DNA of 64,000 nt from assembly GCF_009866655.1 (NCBI RefSeq), contig NZ_CP047420.1:3038001-3102000 (forward strand), in the 5' to 3' direction. Positions 25,729 to 33,743 of this stretch are shown here, piece after piece. Numbering within the stretch: the first letter of the stretch is position 1; each line of letters begins with the position of its first letter. Origin of the DNA: Rathayibacter sp. VKM Ac-2804 (GTDB lineage: Bacteria > Actinomycetota > Actinomycetes > Actinomycetales > Microbacteriaceae). Below the pieces are notes generated by a model that saw nothing but the letters and a program-made list of their open reading frames with translations, had not been told where the DNA came from and did no database searches. Position numbers and translations under genes: made by a program.

Positions 25729-26595
25729 CCGGCGGCCGGCCCGGACGGGGCGGACCTCGAAGCGCCGCAGCGCGAGGGCGGGGTTCTTCTCCCGGGCCGC
25801 GGCGATGCGCTCCTGCGAGAGCCAGGCGACCGCGACGTCCTCGACCTCGCCGAGCGTCGCGATCTCGACGCCCATCGGGTCGACGATCATGCTCGTGCCG
25901 ACCCCGATCGGCGGGGTCTGGTCCGCGGCGACGAGGTAGATCGTGTTCTCGAGCGCGCGGGCGGTGACCAGGGTGCGCCAGTGCGCCTCCTTGAGCGGGC
26001 CGCGGACCCACTCGGCGGGAGCGGCGACCACGTCGGCGCCCGCGTCGACGAGCCAGCGGGTCACCTCGGGGAAGCGCAGGTCGTAGCAGGTCTGCAGGCC
26101 GACCACGAGGCCGCCGACCTCGAAGGTCTGCGGGACGTCGATCTCGCCGGGCGCGACCCAGTCGGACTCGGTCTGGCCGAAGGCGTCGTACAGGTGCAGC
26201 TTGCGGTACGTCGCGACGACCGCTCCCCCGGCGTCGACGGCCACGAGCGTGTTGGCGATGCGCCGGCCGTCGTCGACCGACTCGACCATGCCGGCCACGA
26301 GGTGGACGCGGAGCTCGCGGGCGATCACGCCGAGCCCCTGGACGAAGGGGCCGTCGAGCGCCTCGCCCGCCGCGACGAGCTCGGGACCGAGCGGATCGAC
26401 GAAGAACGAGCTGTACTCGGGCAGGACGACGACGCTCGCGCCGCGCTCGGCGGCGATCCCGGCGAGCCGGCGGATGACGGCGAGGTTCGCCGCGCGGTCG
26501 TCGGTGGGGGCGAACTGCGCGACGGCGAAGCCGACGGCCGCCGCGCTCGCGGGCCGAGCGGCCTTTCGCGCCGAGGCCCTGCGCTGCGCCGCCAT
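25702..26595 (-). CDS. Carbon-nitrogen hydrolase (nitrilase superfamily)
   Basis: A 297-residue amidase of the nitrilase fold with the complete Glu-Lys-Cys triad: VVLPEYSS (Glu), YRKLHLYD (Lys) and LQTCYDLRFPE (Cys). The last motif is typical of the Nit1/Nit2 deaminated-glutathione/omega-amidase group. Its neighbour on the other strand is an aminotransferase of the kind whose keto-acid products omega-amidase repairs, which fits but does not prove that role. The start is ATG at 26595, sharing one base with the CHAP gene stop (TGATG). Confidence 0.9.
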   Translation of the reverse strand: MAAQRRASARKAARPASAAAVGFAVAQFAPTDDRAANLAVIRRLAGIAAERGASVVVLPEYSSFFVDPLGPELVAAGEALDGPFVQGLGVIARELRVHLVAGMVESVDDGRRIANTLVAVDAGGAVVATYRKLHLYDAFGQTESDWVAPGEIDVPQTFEVGGLVVGLQTCYDLRFPEVTRWLVDAGADVVAAPAEWVRGPLKEAHWRTLVTARALENTIYLVAADQTPPIGVGTSMIVDPMGVEIATLGEVEDVAVAWLSQERIAAAREKNPALALRRFEVRPVRAGRRSAAARESR

Positions 26596-27620
26596 CAGCT
26601 CGGCGGGTAGAGGAAGAGCGCGACGCTCGAGGCCGGGACCGTCCGCGCGTGGTACGCGTGGTCGTTGCCCCAGTTGTACTCCTCGAGCGAGACGGTGCCG
26701 TCGGCGTTGACCGACTGGACGTACGCGACGTGGTTGCCGTTGAACCAGGCGACCGCGCCGGGGACCGGGGTGCTGCTGGTCTCCCAGCCGTGCGACGCCC
26801 ACTGACCGGCCCAGGCGTAGGCGCTGCCGCCGCCGGGGGTCATGTTGCCCCAGGTCCACTTGAACGGAGCCCCGGTGGAGCCCTGGTCGCGGTTGAGGCG
26901 CCAGGCGACGAAGTCGACGCACTCGCGGTAGTAGTAGCGCAGCGGCGAGAGCCCGCCGCCCTGGTCGTCGGTCAGCGCGTCGCGCCAGGGGTAGTCGTCG
27001 CCCTCCTCGCGGGGGGTGACGGAGCTGCTGGTGCCGCCCGAGCGGCTCGGGGACGCGGCGGCGGAGGACGTGCCGGAGGCCTCCTCGGCGGCTGCCGCTG
27101 CTGCGGCCGCGGCGGCGTCGGCCGCCGCCTTCTCCGCGGCGGCGGCGAGGGCGCGCGCCTGAGCGGCGGCCTCGTCGAGCTGCGCCTGCGTGGGCGCGGT
27201 GAAGGAGTCGCGGATGACCTGCTCCTGCACGGCGGTCGAGGCGACGGTGAGCTTCTGGTTGCCGAGCGCCTGGACGCGGGCGGCGGCCTCGATCGCGGCC
27301 TGCGAGTCGGGTGCCGTGTCGAAGGAGTAGGCGGGCAGCGCCATCACGGCGACCATTCCGGCGATAGCGGCGGCGGCGACGGTGCTGACGGTGGTGCGCA
27401 GGACGCGACCCCGGCGGCGGCGGACCGGCGCGACGCTCGCGAGGACGGGCGTGCGCACCGCGACGGGGGCGACGGGCACCGGGCGGGTGCGGGGGGTCGG
27501 ACGCTGGGCCTGCGCGGCGGACTCGGCGTCCCGCCGGCTGCGCCGGGTGAGGTGGATCCCCTCGCTCGCGGACCCGTCCCGGGTCGCTCCTGCGGTCTCG
27601 TCCACCTGTTCGTCGCTCAC
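26595..27620 (-). CDS. CHAP-domain protein, membrane-anchored probable cell-wall amidase/endopeptidase
   Basis: 341 residues: a basic cytosolic start, a membrane segment at about 76-98, an Ala-rich coiled region (about 105-170) and a Ser-rich linker. The C-terminal CHAP domain has its catalytic Cys in YYRECVDFVAWRLN and His in GNHVAYVQSV, followed by LEEYNWGN. CHAP domains cut peptidoglycan cross-bridges or amide bonds; the coiled linker is like that of division-associated hydrolases. The start is GTG at 27620. Downstream of it the nitrilase gene is coupled. Confidence 0.88.
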   Translation of the reverse strand: MSDEQVDETAGATRDGSASEGIHLTRRSRRDAESAAQAQRPTPRTRPVPVAPVAVRTPVLASVAPVRRRRGRVLRTTVSTVAAAAIAGMVAVMALPAYSFDTAPDSQAAIEAAARVQALGNQKLTVASTAVQEQVIRDSFTAPTQAQLDEAAAQARALAAAAEKAAADAAAAAAAAAAEEASGTSSAAASPSRSGGTSSSVTPREEGDDYPWRDALTDDQGGGLSPLRYYYRECVDFVAWRLNRDQGSTGAPFKWTWGNMTPGGGSAYAWAGQWASHGWETSSTPVPGAVAWFNGNHVAYVQSVNADGTVSLEEYNWGNDHAYHARTVPASSVALFLYPPS

Positions 27621-27710
27621 ACCAGCACCCTTCGCATCCCGGACGAGGATAGCGTGCGCCCCGGCCCGACACACCGAGCGACTCGGGGCTCCCGCCGAGT
27701 GGGCCCCTCC

Positions 27711-27838
27711 TGCTGATCGAGCAGCCCGCGGAGCAGGCGTATCGAGATCCACCGGCGCCAGAACGACGCGTCGGCAGACCCGGCCTGCGGGAGGCGGTGG
27801 GTCTCGAGACGCCCCTGCGGGGCTACTCGACCAGCATG
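27711..27838. mobile_element. Composite inverted-repeat element, 128 bp (copy B)
   Basis: A reverse unit (27711-27752) and a forward unit (27801-27838) around a 48-base spacer, with the same layout as 15022-15150 and 50109-50237. The inner stems differ from the other copies by paired changes. It lies in the 324-base gap upstream of the CHAP gene, where I see no other gene. Confidence 0.75.
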
Positions 27839-27944
27839 CGCGACCACAGTCCCACGTCAGCAACGTGCTCCTCGTGATCCAGCGACCGGCGGAGTAGCGT
27901 CGCGCGCAGGCGCGGCGACGGCGCCGCGCGGACGGGAGCTGGTC

Positions 27945-28328
27945 ATGATCCGGAGCGAGCGGGCCTTCAGCGGGTTCAGCGTGCAGGACGTCGAAGCGGC
28001 GAGGGCGTTCTACGGCGACGTCCTCGGGCTCGAGGTGTCGGTGAACGCGATGGGGATCCTCGACATCGCCCTGCCCGGCGGCGGGAGCGCCATCGCCTAC
28101 CCGAAGCCGAACCACGTGCCGGCCGAGTTCACGATCCTGAACTTCGCCGTCGAGGACGTCGATGCGGCGGTCGCGGCCCTCAACGACTCCGGCGTCGTCA
28201 CGAAGATCTACTCGGACGGCGAGATGCCGACCGACGAGAACGGCGTCATGCGCGGGCGGGGGCCGACGATCGCCTGGTTCCGCGACCCGTCCGGCAACGT
28301 CCTGAGCGTCATCGACGCGGTTTCATAG
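27945..28328 (+). CDS. VOC superfamily (glyoxalase/bleomycin-resistance-like) protein
   Basis: A 127-residue single VOC module. GFSVQDVEAARAFYGDVLGL opens it, and FRDPSGNVLSVID ends it, as in glyoxalase I-like proteins. The middle strand segment FTILNFAVEDVDAAVAALNDSG marks the second beta-alpha-beta repeat. It would act as a dimer with a metal site; the substrate is unknown. The start is ATG at 27945. It is followed by a hairpin terminator shared with the opposing tRNA gene. Confidence 0.88.
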   Translation: MIRSERAFSGFSVQDVEAARAFYGDVLGLEVSVNAMGILDIALPGGGSAIAYPKPNHVPAEFTILNFAVEDVDAAVAALNDSGVVTKIYSDGEMPTDENGVMRGRGPTIAWFRDPSGNVLSVIDAVS

Positions 28329-28368
28329 CGCCGTCGGAGACCGCGGTTGACGACGGAAGCCCGTTAAC

Positions 28369-28410
28369 GACGAAAGCCGGCCGCTTTCGCGACCGGCTTC
28401 CGTCTTCTTG
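28369..28410. terminator. Hairpin terminator between VOC gene and tRNA-fMet
   Basis: GACGAAAGCCGGCCG pairs with CGACCGGCTTCCGTC (13 of 15) around a short loop, followed on the + strand by TTCTTGTTG. It ends directly at the tRNA 3' end, so it probably serves both converging transcripts. Confidence 0.75.
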
Positions 28411-28484
28411 TTGCGGGGGCAGGATTTGAACCTACGACCTCTGGGTTATGAGCCCAGCGAGCTACCGAACTGCTCCACCCCGCG
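28411..28484 (-). tRNA. Initiator tRNA-fMet (CAT)
   Basis: Cloverleaf with anticodon loop CTCATAA. Two initiator hallmarks are visible: the first acceptor position is an unpaired C1/A72, and the anticodon stem has three consecutive G-C pairs (CTGGG/CCCAG). Discriminator A, no encoded CCA. Confidence 0.97.
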
Positions 28485-28578
28485 GCACAAGAAGAGACAT
28501 TACACGGGGATCAGAGCCGATGCAAATCGCGGACGAGGGCGGGGCGGGTGGTGCTCCGCGCGGGACGACCGTGGACGC

Positions 28579-29175
28579 TCAGTCCGGCTTCGTCGCGGTC
28601 CACGCGACACCCTCGAGGGCGCCCGCGGCCGCGTCGAGACCGGTCCCGCGGAGGGCCGCGGCGACCGCGTCCGCCGAGCGCTCCCAGGTGTGCACCGCCG
28701 GGTCGACGACGCGCGGGCGCGCCTGCACGCCGACGACCGCCGTGCCGCCGGGAACGAGGAACCACTCGACGATCCGCGCCCACTCCTCGAGATCGGGGAG
28801 CCACGCGATGGCGTCCAGGGTCGTCACGACGGCGTCGAACCCGTCGGGCTCGGGCAGCATGTGCCGCAGCTCGTAGAGGTTGGTGCAGACGAAGCGGGTG
28901 CGCTCCGCGAGACCGCGCTCGCTCGCCGCCTGCCGCGCCAGGCGGACGGCCGGCATCGAGAAGTCGACGCCGATGACGTCCTGCCCGCGCTCGGCCAGCA
29001 GGAGCGCGTCCGCGCCGGCCCCGCACTGCAGGCGCAGGACCCGCGCGCCGGCCGGCACCGCCGCCGTGAACGCCCGGAGGGGCGCGCCGTCGCCGGCACG
29101 CCCCTCCCAGTACTCCCGGTTCGGATCGAGCCACTCCCCTGCACGCAGGTGCTCGCCACGATCGACCTGGACCAT
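28579..29175 (-). CDS. Class I SAM-dependent methyltransferase
   Basis: A 198-residue Rossmann methyltransferase. The SAM site is VLRLQCGAGADALLLAERG (about 46-64), where the acidic-x-G-x-G motif reads LQCGAG. Motif II is DVIGVDFSMPAVRLA with the acidic SAM-ribose ligand, and DAVVTTLDAIAW is the post-motif strand. There is no DPPY-type target motif, so a small-molecule substrate is more likely than nucleic acid. The start is ATG at 29175, four bases after the UPF0182 gene stop, so it may be co-transcribed with it. Confidence 0.87.
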   Translation of the reverse strand: MVQVDRGEHLRAGEWLDPNREYWEGRAGDGAPLRAFTAAVPAGARVLRLQCGAGADALLLAERGQDVIGVDFSMPAVRLARQAASERGLAERTRFVCTNLYELRHMLPEPDGFDAVVTTLDAIAWLPDLEEWARIVEWFLVPGGTAVVGVQARPRVVDPAVHTWERSADAVAAALRGTGLDAAAGALEGVAWTATKPD

Positions 29176-29179
29176 CGGC

Positions 29180-32143
29180 CTACTGCTGCCCCTCGGCCGC
29201 CAGCGCCCGCTGGAGCGCCTCCGTGAGCTGCTCGTCGGCCGCCGCGAACGCGGTCAGGTCGCCCGCGCGGAGGGCCGTCTCGCGGGCGGCGAGAGCGGTG
29301 CTCGCGTCGCTCAGCGCCGCCTGGAGCTCGGTCTGGTCACCGGTCGGGGTGCCGCCGGTCTCCGTGCCCGCGTCGCCCGTCCCGGTGTCACCGGTCCCCG
29401 GGTCCGCCGTGTCGGTCGGCGTCGGGGTCGGCGTGACGACCGTCCCGGTGTCGCCCGCGTCCGCTCCCGAGTCGCCGCCGAAGAGGCTGTCGAGCGCGGC
29501 GTCGAGGGTGTCCTCGAAGGCGATGTCGTCGCCGAACGCGACGAGCACCTTCTGCAGGAGCGGGAAGCTCGTGTCGCCGTTCGAGCTGACGTAGATCGGC
29601 TGGACGTAGAGCAGACCGCCGCCGACCGGCAGGGTGAGCAGGTTGCCGCGGGTCACGGTGGTGTCACCGCGCTGCAGCAGCGCGAGCTGGTTCGCGACCG
29701 TCGGATCGGTGTTGAACGCGTTCTGCACCTGACCCGGGCCGGGCACCGTGTCGTCGCTCGGCAGCTCGAGCAGGCGGAGCGTGCCGTAGCCGTCGGCCAC
29801 CGCGCCCTCCGTCGAGCCCGCGTCCGAGTCGGCGACGAGATACCCGGTGAGCACGTTGCGGCTCGCCGCGCTGCCGGGTGTGCTCGCGGGGATGTACGTG
29901 GAGTACAGCGAGTACGACGGCGTCTCGACGTCGGGCGTCTGCAGCGTCAGGTAGTACGGCGGCTGCAGGGTGTCCCCGCCGCCGACCGCCGCGGCGCTCG
30001 CCCCGCCCGAAGTCGGGTCGTTCGGCGTGGACCACGCGGCCTCGCGGGAGTAGAAGGATCCCGCGTCGGTGACGTGGTAGGTGCCGAGCACGGCGCGCTG
30101 CACCTTGAAGAGGTCCTCCGGGTAGCGGACGTGGCTCAGCAGGTCGGCCGACATCTCGCTGATCGGCTCGACGGTGCTCGGGAAGATCTTCTGCCAGGTC
30201 TGCAGGATCGGGTCCTCGGTGTCCCAGGCGTACAGCGTGACGCTGCCGTCGTAGGCGTCGACCGTGGCCTTGACCGAGTTGCGGATGTAGTTGACGTCGT
30301 CGGTCGGGAACTGCTGCTGCGTGTTCGTGTCGGCGATCGCCTGCGAGAGGCTCTGCACCTCCGAGTACGGGTAGTCCGCGGACGTGGTGTAGCCGTCGAC
30401 CACCCAGACCACGCGGCCGTCGACGACGGTCGGGTAGGCGTCCGAGTCGAGCGTCAGGTAGGGAGCGACCTTCTGGACGCGCTGCACCGGGTCTCGGTCG
30501 TAGAGGATCTGCGACTGGTCGTTGACGCCGTCCGAGAGGAAGATCTGCTCGGACTGGAACTTGATCGCGTAGACCAGCTTCTTGAAGACGTTGTCGAGCG
30601 ACGGTCCGCCCTCGCCGTCGAACGTCGTGTAGGTCTGCTGCTCGCCCTCGGTGCCCGACGGGTAGTCGAGCTCGATGTTGCGGTCGCCGGTGCCGCCGAC
30701 GATCGAGTAGCCGGGCGAGTTCTCGCCGAAGTAGATCCGGGGCTCGTAGTCGCCGAGGTCGCCGGTCGTCGGGACGCCGGACTCGATGAAGACGGGCTCG
30801 CCGTCGGCGGAGCGCTGGTTGCCGTAGGCGGCGACCAGGCCGTAGCCGTGGGTGTAGACGAGGGTCTGGTTGTACCAGGTCTGGTTGGTGCCGAGGCCGT
30901 TGAGGTTCAGCTCGCGGACGCCGACCACGGCGTCCTGCGTCGAGCCGTCGATCGAGTAGCGGTCGACGTCGAGCGCGTTCTGCTGGTCGCCGAAGGAGTA
31001 GTACTGACGGAACTGCTGCAGCTGCGAGAAGGCGTCGGTCACGACGGCCGGGTCGAGGATGCGGATGTTCGCCGTGGTCTCCGCGTCGGAGCGCAGCGCG
31101 CCCGGCTCGGCGTCGGTGGTCGCGTCGTACGGGATGACCTGGACGTCCGAGACGCCGTAGGCCTGCCGCGTCATGTCGATGTTGTCCTGGATGTACGGCT
31201 GCTCGAGCGTGCGCTCGTTCGGCTCGACCTGGAACTTCTGCACGACCCAGGGGTAGAGCGAGCCGACGAGCAGGCTCGCGACGATGAGGAGCGCGGTGCC
31301 GATGACGGGCAGACGCCAGCGGCCGATGAAAGCCGTGATGATGAAGAGCACGGCGATCAGCGCGGAGATGGCGGCGAGGATCTGCAGGCCCGGGATCGTC
31401 GCGTTGACGGAGGCGTAGGTCGCGCCGGTGATGCGGGCGCCCTGACGGCTGAGGGTCGCGTACTGGTCGAGCCAGAGGCTGACCGCCTGCACCAGCAGGT
31501 AGAGCGCGGCGATGATCGCGAGCTGGATGCGCGACGACTTCGAGATCCGCACCTCGCGGCCGTTGATCCGGATCGCACCGTAGAGGTAGCCGGTGGCCAG
31601 GGTGGCGAGCGCCGAGATGATGAGGACGGCCGAGGCGAAGCCGACGATGCTCTGGTAGAAGGGCAGCTCGAAGAGGTAGAAGGACGTGTCCAGGCCGAAC
31701 AGCGGATCGACGTCGCCCGAGGGCGTGCGGTTCCAGAAGGTCAGGCTCGTCTGCCAGCGGGTGGACGAGGAGACGCCGGCGAAGAGGCCGAGCACGGCCG
31801 GGATGCCGAAGGTTGCCAGGCGCCGCAGCGGCTCGACGACCTGCTGGTAGCGGTCGATCTGCGAGTTGAGCTTCGCGTAGACCGGGCGCAGCCGGTAGGC
31901 GAGCGTCAGGCTCACGAAGACGGGGACGGCCATCGCGACGAAGCCGATGACGAAGAGCCCGCCCGCGGCGAACCACTGCGTCGTGAGCACCGAGAGGAAC
32001 CCGAGCTGGTCGTACCAGAGGATGTCGGTGTAGAGACCGGCGAAGACGAAGAACGCCACCACCAGCACGGCGACCACCACGACCGTGACGGCGAGAACGC
32101 TCCGTCTCTTGCGCGGGGGGGCTTCGGTTGCTGCAGAACTCAC
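29180..32143 (-). CDS. UPF0182 family large membrane protein
   Basis: A 987-residue protein of the actinobacterial/cyanobacterial UPF0182 (COG1615) family; function unknown. About seven membrane helices fill the first 290 residues, starting with a basic segment and FAGLYTDILWYDQLGF, a family landmark. A large extracytoplasmic domain (about 300-890) has conserved NQTWYNQTLVYTHGYG. A Thr/Asp/Gly-rich linker (about 890-935) and a helical Ala-rich tail follow. The start is GTG at 32143 with AGAGG upstream. The next gene upstream on the same strand is the PDZ/Lon-like protease, as I recall for Rv3193c-Rv3194c in Mycobacterium. Confidence 0.93.
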   Translation of the reverse strand: MSSAATEAPPRKRRSVLAVTVVVVAVLVVAFFVFAGLYTDILWYDQLGFLSVLTTQWFAAGGLFVIGFVAMAVPVFVSLTLAYRLRPVYAKLNSQIDRYQQVVEPLRRLATFGIPAVLGLFAGVSSSTRWQTSLTFWNRTPSGDVDPLFGLDTSFYLFELPFYQSIVGFASAVLIISALATLATGYLYGAIRINGREVRISKSSRIQLAIIAALYLLVQAVSLWLDQYATLSRQGARITGATYASVNATIPGLQILAAISALIAVLFIITAFIGRWRLPVIGTALLIVASLLVGSLYPWVVQKFQVEPNERTLEQPYIQDNIDMTRQAYGVSDVQVIPYDATTDAEPGALRSDAETTANIRILDPAVVTDAFSQLQQFRQYYSFGDQQNALDVDRYSIDGSTQDAVVGVRELNLNGLGTNQTWYNQTLVYTHGYGLVAAYGNQRSADGEPVFIESGVPTTGDLGDYEPRIYFGENSPGYSIVGGTGDRNIELDYPSGTEGEQQTYTTFDGEGGPSLDNVFKKLVYAIKFQSEQIFLSDGVNDQSQILYDRDPVQRVQKVAPYLTLDSDAYPTVVDGRVVWVVDGYTTSADYPYSEVQSLSQAIADTNTQQQFPTDDVNYIRNSVKATVDAYDGSVTLYAWDTEDPILQTWQKIFPSTVEPISEMSADLLSHVRYPEDLFKVQRAVLGTYHVTDAGSFYSREAAWSTPNDPTSGGASAAAVGGGDTLQPPYYLTLQTPDVETPSYSLYSTYIPASTPGSAASRNVLTGYLVADSDAGSTEGAVADGYGTLRLLELPSDDTVPGPGQVQNAFNTDPTVANQLALLQRGDTTVTRGNLLTLPVGGGLLYVQPIYVSSNGDTSFPLLQKVLVAFGDDIAFEDTLDAALDSLFGGDSGADAGDTGTVVTPTPTPTDTADPGTGDTGTGDAGTETGGTPTGDQTELQAALSDASTALAARETALRAGDLTAFAAADEQLTEALQRALAAEGQQ

Positions 32144-32244
32144 GGATAAGCCTCTTGCTGTAGAGATGTGACGGGAGGCTCCCCATGGTAGGCGACGACC
32201 GCCGGGGGGACCTGAGCGTCGCCCTCAGGGAGCGGGCCCGCGCT

Positions 32245-32266
32245 CCGCCCTGAGCGGACAGGGCGG
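32245..32266 (-). terminator. Hairpin in the gap between the PDZ protease and UPF0182 genes
   Basis: CCGCCCTG (32245-32252) pairs perfectly with CAGGGCGG (32259-32266). It lies about 170 bases after the protease stop and may end that transcript. Overlapping alternative pairing with CTCAGGG upstream is possible. Confidence 0.35.
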
Positions 32267-32282
32267 CTCGGGCGGGCGGTGG

Positions 32283-32408
32283 ATCTCGATACGCCCGCTC
32301 CGCGCGCTACTCGATCAGCATGAAGGGAGCGCGTCGCGACTCGATGCGACTCGGAGACGCCGGCACCACCGCATGCTGGTCGAGTAGCCCGCAGGGGCGT
32401 ATCGAGAC
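32283..32408. repeat. Dispersed repeats in tail-to-tail orientation
   Basis: A forward unit (32283-32322, inner stem GCCCGC/GCGCGC imperfect) is followed after 49 bases by a reverse unit (32372-32408). The orientation is opposite to the composite elements (ATG ends face inward), yet the spacing is nearly the same. Confidence 0.75.
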
Positions 32409-32438
32409 CCGCCGTCGCCGGCCGGAAGACCGCCGTCG

Positions 32439-33536
32439 TCAGTTGATCGGGGTAGCGCCGTCGCAGGTCGGCAGGGCGTCCGTGTCGCCCGCGGCGACGC
32501 CCTCCAGCGCGGCGAGGGAGTCGTCGAGGGTGGCGACGCTGAAGACCTCGAGGCCGTCGGGGACGTGTCCGACGACCTCGTTGCAGTTGTCGGCGGGCGC
32601 GAGGAAGTACTGCGCCCCCGCGTCGACCGCTCCGAACATCTTCTGCCGGATGCCGCCGATGGCGCCGACCTCGCCCGCGGCGTCGATGGTGCCGGTGCCG
32701 GCGACGGAGGCGCCGCCGTTGAGCGCGCCCTCGGTGAGCTTGTCGATGATCCCGAGAGCGAACATCATCCCGGCGCTGGGCCCGCCGACGTCGTCGAGCC
32801 GGATGTCGACCTCGAAGGGGAAGTCGAAGGCCGCTCCGGCGACGATGCCGATCACGGCCGCTCCGTCGTTGTCGACCGGGGTGACCTGCACGTCCTGCTC
32901 GGCGCCGCCGCGCTCGACGGTGAGGGTGACCGGCTGCTGCGTGCCCGAGGCCTGCACGGCGGCGCGGAGGGCGGCGACGTCGGCGACCGGCTCCCCCGCG
33001 ACGGCGACGATCTCGTCTCCGGTCTCGAGCGCTCCGGCGGCGGGCGAGTCCTCCGGGACCTGCACGACCGAGACGCGCTGGCCGATCGGGTAGCCGAGCT
33101 CCGTCAGCGCCGCGGCGATCGCCTCCTGCTGCGAGTCGGTCATCTCGGCCTGGTTCACCTGGTCCCGCTCCTCGACCGTCGAGGACGGCGGGAAGATCTG
33201 CGCCACCGGGACGACCGCCTTGGTGCGGTCGAACCAGGCGCCGGCGACCTCGATCCAGGTCGGCAGGCTCTGCGGGTTGCCGACCACCGAGACGGTCAGC
33301 ATGTCGAGCGTGCCCTCCGTGGGGTAGGTCGTCTCGTCGGGGATGGAGATCAGCGGCACGTCCTCGCCGCTCGTGCCGAGGGTGTCGAAGACGGGACCCG
33401 GCTGCTCGATGACGTAGGGGGCGGGGGTGACGCCGAGACCGACGACCAGCGCGACGCCGGAGAAGAGGACCGCGGGGCCGACCCAGGCGCGCCGGCCGCG
33501 CGGAGAGGACGGGCGCGGGTCGACGGAGAACAGCAA
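32439..33536 (-). CDS. Membrane-anchored PDZ and Lon-type (S16) protease-like protein
   Basis: A 365-residue YlbL-like protein: a membrane segment at about 20-40, an extracytoplasmic N domain, a PDZ domain at about 150-215, and a Lon-like S16 domain with the Ser/Lys dyad Ser254 (GGPSAGMMF) and Lys299 (GIRQKMFG). It has no ATPase domain, so it is not a classical Lon. Homologues occur next to UPF0182 and DUF2342 genes in many actinobacteria. The start is TTG at 33536 with AGAGAGG upstream. Divergent from the DUF2342 gene across a 207-base gap in which I see no other feature. Confidence 0.9.
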   Translation of the reverse strand: MLFSVDPRPSSPRGRRAWVGPAVLFSGVALVVGLGVTPAPYVIEQPGPVFDTLGTSGEDVPLISIPDETTYPTEGTLDMLTVSVVGNPQSLPTWIEVAGAWFDRTKAVVPVAQIFPPSSTVEERDQVNQAEMTDSQQEAIAAALTELGYPIGQRVSVVQVPEDSPAAGALETGDEIVAVAGEPVADVAALRAAVQASGTQQPVTLTVERGGAEQDVQVTPVDNDGAAVIGIVAGAAFDFPFEVDIRLDDVGGPSAGMMFALGIIDKLTEGALNGGASVAGTGTIDAAGEVGAIGGIRQKMFGAVDAGAQYFLAPADNCNEVVGHVPDGLEVFSVATLDDSLAALEGVAAGDTDALPTCDGATPIN

Positions 33537-33743
33537 ACGGGGGCCTCTCTGGGGACGTGCGGGGCGGCGGCGCCGGCGTGTTCGCGGCGGGCGGAAGCGG
33601 GTCGGGGCCGGGCGGTCGACTTCACGTCGTGGCTCCGGACGCTCGGGCTAACGTAGCTTGCACGACTGGGAGTCGAGTCACGATCCGTCGCCCGAACCGG
33701 GTGGGCGGAGTCCGGCTCCGTGCGACGAGAGAGGGCTCCCCGA

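Noticed and set aside
28880..32149. A plus-strand open frame of about 1089 codons opposite the UPF0182 gene
   Set aside because: A shadow frame of strong antisense codon bias; it has no motifs, and the UPF0182 protein on the other strand is recognisable throughout.
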